Position numbers and translations under genes: made by a program. Below, piece by piece: positions 52,951 to 62,238 of a DNA stretch of 64,000 bases. Numbering within the stretch: the stretch's first letter is position 1; each line of letters starts with the position of its first letter. The stretch is taken from the NCBI GenBank assembly GCA_937921505.1, contig CAKZUB010000065.1:1-64000 (forward strand), in the 5' to 3' direction. This DNA is from an uncultured Clostridia bacterium (GTDB taxonomy: Bacteria; Bacillota; Clostridia; Lachnospirales; Cellulosilyticaceae). The notes under the pieces are model-generated. The model saw nothing but the letters and a program-made list of their open reading frames with translations, did not search any database and was not told the DNA's origin.

Positions 52951-55254
52951 ATGAAAGAAAATAATAAATGGGAGATTATAAGTCATTCCCTTGAACCATC
53001 TCAACTTATGGTAGATGAAACATTGTTCCATACGGCTAATGGTTATCTTGGCGTGAGAGGTAATTTTGAAGAAGGATATGTAGATCAGTATGATACCATA
53101 AGAGGGGCATATATTAATGGATTTTATGATATATCAGAGGTTAAGCATGGCGAGAAATTATATGGATTTACAGAAAGTAAGCAAAAAATTATTAATATTA
53201 CAGACGTGCAAGGCATACAACTATTTATTGCAGGAGACAGATTTTCTTTGTTTGAAGGTGAAACCTTAGCGTACAAAAGAACGTTAGATATGCAAGCAGG
53301 GGTTGTAAAAAGGCATATTGAGTGGAAGTCTCCAAAAGGGCATATTTTAGAAATTGATATTTTAAGAATGGCATCATTCGTAAAACCAGAATTGTTTTTG
53401 ATAGACTATACTATCAAATCCATTAATTATGAAGGCGAGATAGTACTTGTTTCAACTCAAATAGGGGAAGTATCCAATTATTTTAATCCTAATGACCCTA
53501 GGGTGGCTGCAGAAGCTGAAAAACATCTTACAGTAACACAAATAAGAAGAGAAGCAGATATAGATCTTGTTTATTCAGAAACAAATGCATCAAATCTCAA
53601 AGTAACTAGTGCTGTTAAGCATGTCGTTTCAACAAGGTGCCATATTGAAAGTACCAGTGATAAAAGCTCTTTAACTTCTAAAATAAAATTCAATATAAAG
53701 TTAGGAGCGACAGAGAGGCTTATTAAGTATTGTATATTTACTGATTCTATAAGATATTCCGATTGTAATCAAAGTGCTCTTTGCAGTATGTATGAAGTAA
53801 CCGAGATGCCAATACAAAAACTTTATGAATCGCAACAAGCTTATCTAGATTCATTCTGGAAGGTAGCGGATGTTGTGATAGAAGGCGATGAAACATTGCA
53901 ACAAGGCATTCACTTTAGTGTTTTCCAGTTATTGCAATCTGTCGGAAAAGATAAATACAGTAATATTGCAGCAAAAGGGCTATCAGGAGAGGGTTATGAA
54001 GGGCATTATTTTTGGGATACAGAAATTTATATGCTGCCATTCTTTGTATTAACAGATCAAAAGATTGCGGAAGGTTTACTAAGTTATAGATATGAAAAGC
54101 TTGATGAAGCAAGAAAAAATGCTAGAATTATGGGGCATCAAAAAGGAGCACTTTATCCTTGGAGAACAATTTCGGGGAGTGAGTGTTCAGCATACTTTCC
54201 ATCAGGGTCAGCCCAATACCACATTAATGCAGATATAGCTTATATGTTTGTGCAACACTATCTGGTAACTAAAAATGTAGATTTTGTTATAAACAAAAGT
54301 GCAGAAGTGTTGTTTGAAACAGCGAGGCTGTGGATGGATACAGGACATTATATAGAAGATACTTTTAGAATAGATGCAGTTACAGGACCTGATGAGTATA
54401 CATGTCTTGTGAATAATAACTATTATACAAATGTTATGGCGAAGTATAATTTGAAGTGGGCAGTTAAATTCTATGAAGTTGTTAAAAAATATGGCGATAT
54501 TACGCATTTATCTCAATCTATAGGGCTTACAGAAGAAGAAGTTAGTACATGGGAAGAAGCCTATCAGAAGATGTACTTGGTATATGATGAAAAGCTGGAT
54601 ATTAACCCACAAGATGATACATTTTTCTCAAAAGCGAGATGGGATTTTAGCAATACGCCTAAAGAGAATTATCCGTTGTTATTACATTATCATCCCCTTC
54701 ATATTTATAGATATCAAGTGTGTAAACAAGCAGATACGGTACTCGCACACTTTTTATTAGAAGATGAACAAAAACTAAGTACTATCCAAAATTCTTTTGA
54801 GTATTATGAAAAAATTACAACGCATGATTCTTCGCTATCAACCTGTATCTTTAGTATTATGGCTGCGAGACTTGGAGATACTCATAAAGCTTATGATTAT
54901 TTTATGCAGACAACAAGACTTGATCTTGATAATACACATCATAATACCAAAGATGGCCTCCATACAGCAAATATGGGAGGAACCTATATGGGGATGGTAT
55001 ATGGGTTTGCGGGACTTAGAATAAAAGAAACAGGCATTTATTTTAACCCTATCATTCCTGAGCAGTGGGATAACTATGAGTTTAAAATTTGTTATCAAAA
55101 TAGAATGATAAAAGTACATATGAGTAAGGAAAGGTGTATTTTTGAACTTTCCCAAGGAGAAGCTCTTATAATAGATGTATGGGGAAATAAATATCAATTA
55201 ATAGATACAATAATAATAGATTTAGATAAGAGGAAGGAGAGCGAGAATGCATAA
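52951..55254 (+). CDS. GH65 disaccharide phosphorylase
   Basis: Inverting phosphorylase that splits an alpha-glucosyl disaccharide with phosphate to give beta-glucose 1-phosphate and glucose. The 767 residues show the GH65 layout: N-terminal beta-sandwich (to about 270), linker, (alpha/alpha)6 barrel and a C-terminal beta domain. The general acid is Glu482 in TGPDEYT, the phosphate pocket residues are in KDGLHTANMGGTY, and ISGSECSAYFPSG is also conserved. Maltose, trehalose, kojibiose and nigerose phosphorylases share these motifs, so specificity is open. The stop overlaps the start of the beta-phosphoglucomutase gene by eight bases, which confirms that the product is the beta anomer. Confidence 0.93.
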   Translation: MKENNKWEIISHSLEPSQLMVDETLFHTANGYLGVRGNFEEGYVDQYDTIRGAYINGFYDISEVKHGEKLYGFTESKQKIINITDVQGIQLFIAGDRFSLFEGETLAYKRTLDMQAGVVKRHIEWKSPKGHILEIDILRMASFVKPELFLIDYTIKSINYEGEIVLVSTQIGEVSNYFNPNDPRVAAEAEKHLTVTQIRREADIDLVYSETNASNLKVTSAVKHVVSTRCHIESTSDKSSLTSKIKFNIKLGATERLIKYCIFTDSIRYSDCNQSALCSMYEVTEMPIQKLYESQQAYLDSFWKVADVVIEGDETLQQGIHFSVFQLLQSVGKDKYSNIAAKGLSGEGYEGHYFWDTEIYMLPFFVLTDQKIAEGLLSYRYEKLDEARKNARIMGHQKGALYPWRTISGSECSAYFPSGSAQYHINADIAYMFVQHYLVTKNVDFVINKSAEVLFETARLWMDTGHYIEDTFRIDAVTGPDEYTCLVNNNYYTNVMAKYNLKWAVKFYEVVKKYGDITHLSQSIGLTEEEVSTWEEAYQKMYLVYDEKLDINPQDDTFFSKARWDFSNTPKENYPLLLHYHPLHIYRYQVCKQADTVLAHFLLEDEQKLSTIQNSFEYYEKITTHDSSLSTCIFSIMAARLGDTHKAYDYFMQTTRLDLDNTHHNTKDGLHTANMGGTYMGMVYGFAGLRIKETGIYFNPIIPEQWDNYEFKICYQNRMIKVHMSKERCIFELSQGEALIIDVWGNKYQLIDTIIIDLDKRKESENA

Positions 55255-55894
55255 AAAATATAGAGCGGCACTATTTGATTTGGATGGGGTATTAGTGGAT
55301 ACTGCTAAATACCATTTTCTAGCATGGCATCAAATAGCAGAGTCATTAGGGATTGTTTTTACTGAAAAAGATAACGAGGCTCTTAAAGGAGTATCAAGAA
55401 TGGAGTCTTTGGATATTCTTCTTTCTATAGGTGGACTGAATTTAAATGATGAACATAAAAAAGAACTAGCCGATAGGAAGAATCAGATTTATGTAGAATA
55501 TATTTCAAAATTAACGCAAAAAGATATATTGCCAGGAGTACTGGGGTTATTAGAAAATCTTAAGACTAAAGAAATTAAGACGGCTATTGGTTCAGCGAGT
55601 AAAAATACGCCTATGATTATAGAGAAGTTAGAAATCAAAAAATATTTTCAGGCTATAAGTGATGGCAATAATGTTTCAAAGGCTAAGCCAGATCCAGAAG
55701 TGTTTATAAAAGCAGCCAATATGCTAGGAGTAGAGACAGAAGAATGTGTTGTATTTGAAGATGCGAAAGCTGGTATACAAGCAGCTAAAAGTGCGGGGAT
55801 GTATGCAGTTGGGGTTGGAATGGAAGAGGATTTGCCAGGAGCTAATAGATGGGTTACATCTCTTAGTGAGTTGGATCATGAGATACTATTTTAA
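55247..55894 (+). CDS. pgmB: beta-phosphoglucomutase
   Basis: HAD-superfamily enzyme that converts beta-glucose 1-phosphate to glucose 6-phosphate, channelling the GH65 product into glycolysis. The 215 residues carry nucleophile Asp11 and acid/base Asp13 in FDLDGVLVDTAKYH, the Ser/Thr motif IGSASKN, the Lys of SKAKPDPE and the acidic pair in VFEDAKAGIQAA. The cap domain (about 15-90) is of the C1 type. Translationally coupled to the phosphorylase. A terminator follows. Confidence 0.95.
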   Translation: MHKKYRAALFDLDGVLVDTAKYHFLAWHQIAESLGIVFTEKDNEALKGVSRMESLDILLSIGGLNLNDEHKKELADRKNQIYVEYISKLTQKDILPGVLGLLENLKTKEIKTAIGSASKNTPMIIEKLEIKKYFQAISDGNNVSKAKPDPEVFIKAANMLGVETEECVVFEDAKAGIQAAKSAGMYAVGVGMEEDLPGANRWVTSLSELDHEILF

Positions 55895-55909
55895 ATAAAA
55901 GTATAAATT

Positions 55910-55954
55910 AAAAGTAGTCTAAGTCGTATAATATGCGGCTTAGGCTACTTTTAG
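55910..55954. terminator. bidirectional terminator after pgmB
   Basis: AAAAGTAGTCTAAGTCGTA pairs with TGCGGCTTAGGCTACTTTT (a few G-U pairs), serving both pgmB and the convergent small membrane gene. Confidence 0.75.
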
Positions 55955-56104
55955 TTAATACTTATCATAATCTTTGTGTTTACTTTTTTCCTTTTTTCTT
56001 TCTTTCATTCTTTGTCCTAAAACAACGAATAAAAAGATAAAACCTGCAAGTAATCCAAGCCCCCAAAGTGCAAAATAACCAATAATTAACAAATTAAGTG
56101 ACAT
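55955..56104 (-). CDS. 49-residue single-span membrane protein
   Basis: A short gene directly after ybjQ on the minus strand. It begins at ATG 56102-56104 with AGGTGA upstream and ends at TAA 55955-55957. The product is one hydrophobic helix (about residues 4-30, with IIGYFALWGLGLLAGFIFLF) and a highly basic tail (MKERKKEKSKHKDYDKY), so it is an N-out, C-in membrane peptide. The 12-base gap to ybjQ and the terminator abutting its stop support a real two-gene operon. Function unknown. Confidence 0.65.
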   Translation of the reverse strand: MSLNLLIIGYFALWGLGLLAGFIFLFVVLGQRMKERKKEKSKHKDYDKY

Positions 56105-56116
56105 TTAGATCACCTA

Positions 56117-56434
56117 CTATTCTTTGATAACAACAGCCGTACCGTAAGCTACCATTTCGGCACAACCAGTCATAATAGCTGAGGACATAAGTCTTAACCC
56201 GACAATAGCATTAGCACCAAGGCCTTTTGCTTCATCTACCATTCGTCCTATAGCGATTTGTCTTGCTTCTGTTAACATCTCATTATAAGAATTTAGTTCG
56301 CCACCCACTAATGTTTTGAAACTAGCAGTGATATCTTTGCCTATATGCTTACTTCTTACAGTACTGCCTTTGACTAAGCCTTTGACTTCAAGTATTTCTT
56401 TGTTAGGAATCATATCTGTTGTAACGATGATCAT
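56117..56434 (-). CDS. YbjQ family (DUF74) protein
   Basis: Small soluble protein of 105 residues in the YbjQ/heavy-metal-binding-like family, which forms a pentameric ring of unknown function. The N-terminal IIVTTDMIPNKEILEVKGLV, GSTVRSKHIGKDI, and the core MVDEAKGLGANAIVGLRLMS are conserved. The length is that of the family. It is followed by the 49-residue membrane protein gene, a possible membrane partner. AAGGAGG precedes the ATG. Confidence 0.92.
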   Translation of the reverse strand: MIIVTTDMIPNKEILEVKGLVKGSTVRSKHIGKDITASFKTLVGGELNSYNEMLTEARQIAIGRMVDEAKGLGANAIVGLRLMSSAIMTGCAEMVAYGTAVVIKE

Positions 56435-56780
56435 TATGAAAGCCTCCTTTTTTAATAACCTTTATAACTCTATCGGAATATAAAGTATGTATTCCCGGGA
56501 TAGTAAGGTTCTATTCTTTACTTATTTATTATACCTCAATGATAAGACGAATGAAAGTTTAAAATATAATATACAACGTAGTTACACACATACTTTTAAT
56601 AAATAATCCACACTAATTATTAGCAAAATCTTACAGTAGACGGAAAGAACAACAACATATTACCATAAAGAGTATAAGGTTTTTATAATAATATCAAAGA
56701 AATATTACATAATTATTACGCGAGTTGAAAATGAATAATGATGGAGAAATAATTTACTATACTATTAGAAAAATTGATAA

Positions 56781-56817
56781 ATGTTGGTAAATCAACATAA
56801 TATAAGTATGTTGATTT
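56781..56817. repeat. overlapping inverted repeats in the gap before the SH3-repeat gene
   Basis: AAATCAACATA (56789-56799) and TATGTTGATTT (56807-56817) are perfect 11-bp arms with a 7-base spacer. ATGTTG at 56781-56786 can also pair with CAACAT at 56793-56798, so two alternative hairpins or operator arrangements exist. The remaining 56435-56932 gap is AT-rich and contains no gene. Confidence 0.45.
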
Positions 56818-56932
56818 GAGAAAAATATATTATAGTATAAAAAACCTGGGAGAGATTGACAATTTAAAACATGTATTTTATAATAATTATGTAACAATTA
56901 ATTAATAAATCTTAACAAATAACGGAGGGCAT

Positions 56933-58450
56933 ATGAGACTAAAAAATAAGATGCTAGCATGGATTGCCGTAAGCGTTATAAGTATAGGAAGTAGGAATAC
57001 TTTTGCAGCGCATATTGCGATGATAGCAGAAGAAACGGCTGTTCTTACAAAACAAAATGGACAAAAAGCAACATTAAAGCTTGGAGACAAAGTTAAAATA
57101 GTAGTAGATGAAAATTTTAATCAAGATGATACAGCGAAAGTGGATATGAATGGTACATATGGTTATATTGAGAAAAAGGATATACAAATCCAGCAAATAC
57201 AAACTAAAGTGTTAATAAATGAGTCAGCTTTAAGAAAAGAACCACAGACTAAAGGAGAAGTTATTACAAGGCTTGATCAAAAAGATAAGGTAACGGCTTA
57301 TTACAAATATACGGACTGGTACTTTGTAGAAACGCAGCAAGGGCAAAAAGGATATATTTATAAGTCACATGTTAATGAAGAAAAGTTATACTTACTGCAG
57401 CGTAAAGATATACATCTGTTTAATAATAGTGATGCGGGGTCTTTAGCAGCCAGAGCGGTTAAAGGAGAAATTTATACAGGAGAACGCGTTAATAAAGACC
57501 CAGAGGCTATCAATAACGTTGCCGTTATAGCAGAAAAGACAGCAGTACTTACAACCAAGCAATCAGAAGAAATTGTATTAAAAGCTGGAGATAGAATCAA
57601 AATGATTTTAGATGAAGATTTTTATCAAAATAATCTGGCACAAGTAGATATGAATGGTACATATGGCTATATTAATAAAAAAGACATACAAATGAAGCAG
57701 ATACAAACTAGAATCCTAGTAGAGGGTACCTTTTTAAGAAAATCACCAGATCCTAGGGCAGAAATTGGGAGAAGACTTAATAAGGATGAAATAGTAACAG
57801 CTTATTATAAATACATAGATTGGTATTTGGTAGAACTAGAAGATGGAGAAAAAGGCTTTATTTATAAAACTCAAATTAATGAAGATAAATTATACTTACT
57901 AGAACGTAGAAATGATATTGCGAAGTTAAATACTCTAATAGGAAGAGAGTCACCAGTAGAGGTGGTTATGTGGAGTGAAGCTTCTAGAATTTTGCCAAGA
58001 GGGGGTACTGCTGTTATAGAAGATGTTTATACGGGAAAACGTTTTAGTATTAAACGAACCTTTGGGACAAATCATGCAGACATTGAGACTTTAACTAAGG
58101 CAGATACAGAAGTTATGAAACAAGTATGGGGAGGTTTTACGTGGGAGAGAAGACCTGTCATTGTCCATGTAGCTGGAAGACGGTTAGCAGCATCATTAGC
58201 TGGAATGCCTCATGCAGGTAAAGATAGTGCACCTAATTTATCCTATACAGGAGGTAGATCGGATGGGTATGGGTATGGTATTAATTTAGATGCTGTAAAA
58301 GGAAATGGTATGAGCGGCGTATGTGATCTTCATTTTAGGGAAAGCAGAAGACATGCTGATGGCAGAATAAGAGCAACTGTAGATGCTGTTCATCAAGCAG
58401 CTATTGATATAGCAGCACAATATAAAGAGAGACTAATAAATTATTTTTAA
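56933..58450 (+). CDS. secreted protein with duplicated SH3-like region and unknown C-terminal domain
   Basis: A 505-residue exported protein. The signal peptide ends near residue 25 (NTFAAHIA). An SH3-rich block of about 130 residues is present twice (about 28-155 and 195-325). Each copy contains a KVDMNGTYGYI / QVDMNGTYGYI segment, then DKVTAYYKYTDWYFVE or its counterpart, and GYIYKSHVNEEKLYLL or GFIYKTQINEDKLYLL. The last 165 residues form a distinct domain (TFGTNHADIETLTKADTEVM, WERRPVIV, AASLAGMPHAG, GVCDLHF, HADGR) that recurs in clostridial SH3 proteins and may bind or cut wall polymers; its conserved His/Asp residues fit a metal site, but I cannot prove it. GGAGG lies close before the ATG. 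Confidence 0.78.
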   Translation: MRLKNKMLAWIAVSVISIGSRNTFAAHIAMIAEETAVLTKQNGQKATLKLGDKVKIVVDENFNQDDTAKVDMNGTYGYIEKKDIQIQQIQTKVLINESALRKEPQTKGEVITRLDQKDKVTAYYKYTDWYFVETQQGQKGYIYKSHVNEEKLYLLQRKDIHLFNNSDAGSLAARAVKGEIYTGERVNKDPEAINNVAVIAEKTAVLTTKQSEEIVLKAGDRIKMILDEDFYQNNLAQVDMNGTYGYINKKDIQMKQIQTRILVEGTFLRKSPDPRAEIGRRLNKDEIVTAYYKYIDWYLVELEDGEKGFIYKTQINEDKLYLLERRNDIAKLNTLIGRESPVEVVMWSEASRILPRGGTAVIEDVYTGKRFSIKRTFGTNHADIETLTKADTEVMKQVWGGFTWERRPVIVHVAGRRLAASLAGMPHAGKDSAPNLSYTGGRSDGYGYGINLDAVKGNGMSGVCDLHFRESRRHADGRIRATVDAVHQAAIDIAAQYKERLINYF

Positions 58451-58452
58451 GT

Positions 58453-58487
58453 AAAAAAGGGTATCTCCGAAAAGATATCCTTTTTTG
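58453..58487 (+). terminator. terminator after the SH3-repeat gene
   Basis: AAAAAAGGGTATCT / AGATATCCTTTTTT with a short loop and T-run. Confidence 0.85.
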
Positions 58488-58496
58488 CTTAAGTAA

Positions 58497-58520
58497 GTTG
58501 TGATATGCAATGAGTATAAA
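58497..58520 (+). repeat. dispersed intergenic motif, copy 3
   Basis: GTTGTGATATGCAATGAGTATAAA, matching copies at 40716-40740 and 47920-47944 around the core TGATATGCAAT. Confidence 0.45.
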
Positions 58521-58645
58521 TATAGAACTATAAATATAAAAAGTCATCTAATTTTAATCTAAATAGATAGAAAAATATGATATAATATAGAATATTATAG
58601 TTTTCACAATATAATAGATTAATATTACCATAAGGAGATGATTAG

Positions 58646-60808
58646 ATGATGAATCGATGTAAAGGAACAGTGGCAAAGCTTTTATTACTAGGTGTTTTGA
58701 TGTTTATACCCAGTTTGGCTATGGCACAATCAGACAATACGCTTACTAAAAACACGATAGTTGAGTCAAAGGGCTATCGCTTCACGTTAGAGGATGCAAA
58801 TCAGCTTAAGATTAATCTAAACGATCCTGTTGTGTACGCAGGGAAACCTGTTTTTTTCTATGTTAACTTACAAGGAGCAAAATGGTTAGATACAATAAAT
58901 ATGTCTACACCAACCTATTTTCCAGCAACAACTTTTAAAAAAATAAGTGATACTACGTTAGAAGTGAAAATAAATAATTCGATTGCACGTAGTATATATT
59001 ATATTCCTCTTTTAACTGAACTTACAGGAGGCGAAGCAAAGGTAAGTATAGATGGAGAGGCAACAGAAGTTAGCGATATGCCTTTTACTGCATTTGCAGT
59101 GACAAGTGATCAAAAGGCAGTTGTATCTACAGGAGATATCGTAGCTGTAAGAGAAGAAGGTGTTGTTGCCAATATTAAAGTAGACGAAATTATCAAAGGG
59201 AGTCTTACAGAGAGTATCAGAGCAGAAAATAGAACAATAACACTTACACTTCTTAATCCGCATTATGAATTTGAAAATGATAAGCCTGTTGTGACTCCAA
59301 GCAGAGGTTATTATGATATGTTAGGGATATCAACTCACTATGCAAGCTTTAGTAATCAATCAGATAAAGGAGTTATACGTATTCAATTACCGCAGAAGAC
59401 AGATAACCTATCAAAGGGGAGCTTAAATATAACGCAACTCAAAGTAAAGGCTAAGTCTAGAGAGTTAAAGCTAGGTGAAATTCAAATACAAGTTAGCGGA
59501 GCTGGGCTTCAAGATCGTATTGTTACGGTTGCGGAAATTTTAGACTATGGGATTTTAGTGAGTAACAGACTTACAGCACCTGTTAAAGTAAAAGTGGGCA
59601 GCAAAAATAACATAAGTTTTTCTATCAAAGAGAGTGTGTTAAATAGTATGATTCCTAGCAGAAAAGTAGAGGTTATATTAGATAAAGGCTACTTTGCACC
59701 TGATGAAAAAGCTAGTATAACTGATTTGAAAATAGAAAATATTAAACTAAATAATCAGGATATAACCTCACAAGTACCAGTAAGTGCTATATATAAAGAA
59801 GACTTTTTAGTAGGATTTAATTTTGATGTACCTAAGAACATAGATACTACTAAATTGAATGAAATACAATTTAATAATATTAGGGTGTATGCACCAAATG
59901 GCACAAGCGGAGACGTAAAAGTTTCAGTAGAAGTAGTAGGTATAAAGGAAAAAGCGAGTGTGGTAGTGGCTGAAATTAAGCCGATAAGTACGGTGAATAT
60001 AGAACCTGTCAAATTAAGAGTAGCTGTAAAAGATCAAGTAGGTGGAAAGGTTATTATCAGCGAAACTGACAAGGATATGATACAAAGAGGCACAATTGAA
60101 TTGGAAATAGAAAAGCAGTCAGGTATATATTTCCCAAAAGAGCCTGTTGTTACAGTTATAGAGGGAGATATTAAACTAGGTAGTGTGAGATATGATGGTG
60201 TGAGTCCTAATATATTAAAAATAGAAGTATTGCGTACATCTACACATGCATCTCGTATTCAAATTCAAAATTTTGTAGTTACTACAGATGGCACAGTACC
60301 AGATGGAAGCTACACATTAACAATAAAAGGAAGTGCTATTGCACCAGAGATAGCAGTTGGAGCATTAGAGTACAATAACTTTATGATAGTTGGAGAGTAT
60401 GCAGTAGATGTTGTACCAGTTACACCAACTGAAAAAACTATATCTCAATTTATTATTGGCAGTGCAATTTATGATGTAGATGGAGAAAAAAGAAGTATGG
60501 ATGCAAAGGCTTACTTAGAAGAAGGAAGAACTATGGTGCCTATAAGATATGTAGCTGATGCTATAGGTATTACAAGTAAAGATATTAAATTTGCAAACGA
60601 CATTGTGACGATTTTAACACCAGGAAAAACCATTACACTCTATAATGGACAAAGTGTAGCGAGGATTAATAATGCTGAGCTTTTTATAAGCGGCAAAGTG
60701 AGTATTAAAGAAGGAAGAACCTATGTTCCAGTGGCTGAAATAGCAAGACTTCTTGGTATAAAAGTAACTTGGGATTCTACAACTAAAACAGCTATTTTTG
60801 AAAAATAA
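58646..60808 (+). CDS. secreted protein with C-terminal stalk (copper amine oxidase N-type) domain
   Basis: A 720-residue exported protein with a signal peptide of about 27 residues ending in LAMAQS. Residues 30-580 are a long beta-rich region of unknown family, with repeated VSVEVVG / IQVSGAG-like strands and many Ile/Val/Lys alternations. The C terminus (about 605-720) is a stalk-type domain with two motifs, GRTMVPIRYVADAIGI and GRTYVPVAEIARLLGIKVTW, the reverse order of the other stalk protein in the window. No catalytic residues or wall anchor are seen. Probably a structural surface protein. The ribosome binding site is GGAG; the ATG at 58649 is an equally possible start. Confidence 0.75.
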   Translation: MMNRCKGTVAKLLLLGVLMFIPSLAMAQSDNTLTKNTIVESKGYRFTLEDANQLKINLNDPVVYAGKPVFFYVNLQGAKWLDTINMSTPTYFPATTFKKISDTTLEVKINNSIARSIYYIPLLTELTGGEAKVSIDGEATEVSDMPFTAFAVTSDQKAVVSTGDIVAVREEGVVANIKVDEIIKGSLTESIRAENRTITLTLLNPHYEFENDKPVVTPSRGYYDMLGISTHYASFSNQSDKGVIRIQLPQKTDNLSKGSLNITQLKVKAKSRELKLGEIQIQVSGAGLQDRIVTVAEILDYGILVSNRLTAPVKVKVGSKNNISFSIKESVLNSMIPSRKVEVILDKGYFAPDEKASITDLKIENIKLNNQDITSQVPVSAIYKEDFLVGFNFDVPKNIDTTKLNEIQFNNIRVYAPNGTSGDVKVSVEVVGIKEKASVVVAEIKPISTVNIEPVKLRVAVKDQVGGKVIISETDKDMIQRGTIELEIEKQSGIYFPKEPVVTVIEGDIKLGSVRYDGVSPNILKIEVLRTSTHASRIQIQNFVVTTDGTVPDGSYTLTIKGSAIAPEIAVGALEYNNFMIVGEYAVDVVPVTPTEKTISQFIIGSAIYDVDGEKRSMDAKAYLEEGRTMVPIRYVADAIGITSKDIKFANDIVTILTPGKTITLYNGQSVARINNAELFISGKVSIKEGRTYVPVAEIARLLGIKVTWDSTTKTAIFEK

Positions 60809-60838
60809 AAGAGACTAAATAAAAAAGACCAGTAATTT

Positions 60839-60872
60839 AAGGCTAGTGCACAATGCACTAGCCTTGTTTATT
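60839..60872 (+). terminator. terminator before tatD
   Basis: AAGGCTAGTGCA / TGCACTAGCCTT perfect stem with a 3-base loop, followed by GTTTATTT. Confidence 0.85.
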
Positions 60873-60924
60873 TCACCAAAAAACATTAAAATAATACTAT
60901 AAAATCAGTTATAAGGAGAAAAAA

Positions 60925-61683
60925 ATGTATTTTGATTCCCATGCACATTACGACGATGAAAGTTTTGATGAAGATAGAGAAGCACTGCTTACTAGTATGC
61001 CTCTAAAAGAAGTAGAGTTTATTATTAATGCAGCAGCACATATGACTTCTTCCTACGAAGGTATAGCACTTGCGGATAAATATCCTTTTATTTACTGCAG
61101 CGTAGGTGTTCACCCTCATGAAGTAAAGGATTTAGAAGAACATAATATAGAAGAATTAAGACGCTTGTCTATGAGAGATAAGGTTGTAGCAATAGGAGAA
61201 ATTGGACTTGATTATTATTATGATTTATCTCCAAGAGGCGCTCAGAAAAAGTGGTTTATAAAACAATTGGAGTTAGCAGTGGAAGTAGCATTGCCGGTTA
61301 TTATTCATAGCAGAGATGCAAGTCAGGAGACTTTTGATATTATCCGGCAAAGTGGCATTAAAGAAGGGGTTATCCATTGTTTTTCGGGAAGTGTGGAACT
61401 TGCTAAAGAATATGTTAAAAGAGGATTTTATATAGGAATAGGAGGGGCTGCAACCTTTAAAAATGCCAGAAAGATAGTGGAAGTTGTAAAAGAAGTACCT
61501 ATAGAACATATACTCGTAGAAACTGACGCGCCCTATTTAACACCTACTCCTTTTAGAGGCAAGAGAAATGATTCATCTTATTTAAAATATGTAGTAGAAA
61601 AGATAGCGGAAATTAAAGAATTGGACAATTTAGCGGTAAGTGATATAACTTGTCAAAATGCAAGGAGATTATTTAAGATATAA
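60925..61683 (+). CDS. TatD family metal-dependent hydrolase
   Basis: Metal-dependent nuclease of the TatD family (3'-5' exonuclease or D-aminoacyl-tRNA deacylase activities have been described). The 252-residue TIM barrel has SHAHYDDESF (first two metal His), VGVHPHEV, GEIGLDYYYD (bridging Glu), VIIHSRDA, VIHCFSG and VETDAPYLTP with the last metal Asp. It is placed 575 bases upstream of a yabE-like gene and then rsmA, part of the conserved metS-tatD-yabE-rsmA neighbourhood of Firmicutes. A terminator follows. Confidence 0.95.
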   Translation: MYFDSHAHYDDESFDEDREALLTSMPLKEVEFIINAAAHMTSSYEGIALADKYPFIYCSVGVHPHEVKDLEEHNIEELRRLSMRDKVVAIGEIGLDYYYDLSPRGAQKKWFIKQLELAVEVALPVIIHSRDASQETFDIIRQSGIKEGVIHCFSGSVELAKEYVKRGFYIGIGGAATFKNARKIVEVVKEVPIEHILVETDAPYLTPTPFRGKRNDSSYLKYVVEKIAEIKELDNLAVSDITCQNARRLFKI

Positions 61684-61721
61684 TAATAGGTTTGCGTATA
61701 AAACAATAGGAAATAGTTACT

Positions 61722-61758
61722 AAAAAACAGCTTTTGTAAAAAAAGCTGTTTTTTAGTT
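61722..61758 (+). terminator. terminator after tatD
   Basis: AAAAAACAGCTTTT / AAAAGCTGTTTTTT perfect stem with loop GTAAA and T-run. The gap onward to 62258 is extremely AT-rich and contains the yabE promoter and leader but no gene. Confidence 0.85.
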
Positions 61759-62071
61759 TTAGTATACTTATACTAAACTTATAAAATACAGAAATAGATT
61801 TTACATCAAATATTTTTTTAAATATTACGCTTAATAACTCTATAAATTTATAAAAAATACTATAAAATAATTTAAATAATAAAATATAAAAATATAGGCA
61901 TAAAAGCATAAGTAAAGACATAAAATAGTTATTAATTAAATGTTACATAATTATTAAGATGGTTTAGAGATAAAAAAAAGTTTACTACTATAAAAACGTT
62001 GAAAATTGGTATGTTGTGATACTTTTTTTGCATTTTTTTTAGATACTGAAGAAAAAAATATTACAAAAAGC

Positions 62072-62100
62072 TTGAAAAACTAAAGGAAATGTATTACAAT
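62072..62100 (+). promoter_or_regulatory. sigma-A promoter of the yabE-like gene
   Basis: TTGAAA (62072-62077) and TACAAT (62095-62100) with a 17-base spacer, close to consensus. It predicts an untranslated leader of about 150 bases. Confidence 0.65.
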
Positions 62101-62189
62101 ACTGAAAGTAGTTGCAACAAAATTATAATTACATTTATTCCCAAATAATTATAATAGGATACGATTCACCAGATTGAGTGAGAAAGTCT

Positions 62190-62238
62190 AATTGTTTTGT
62201 TTAGTAGAGGTAACACTAAACTTTTTAACAAAACAATT
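62190..62238 (+). promoter_or_regulatory. leader hairpin of the yabE-like gene
   Basis: AATTGTTTTGTT (62190-62201) and AACAAAACAATT (62227-62238) are perfect 12-bp arms, with an inner TTAGT/ACTAA pairing. The structure ends about eight bases before the AAGGAGG site and is followed by TTATGTTTT, so it could work as an attenuator or modulate translation. Confidence 0.5.

Noticed and set aside
61673-61921. Minus-strand open frame after tatD
   Set aside because: It lies in extremely AT-rich intergenic sequence across a terminator, is full of Phe, Ile, Tyr and Lys, and has no ribosome binding site.
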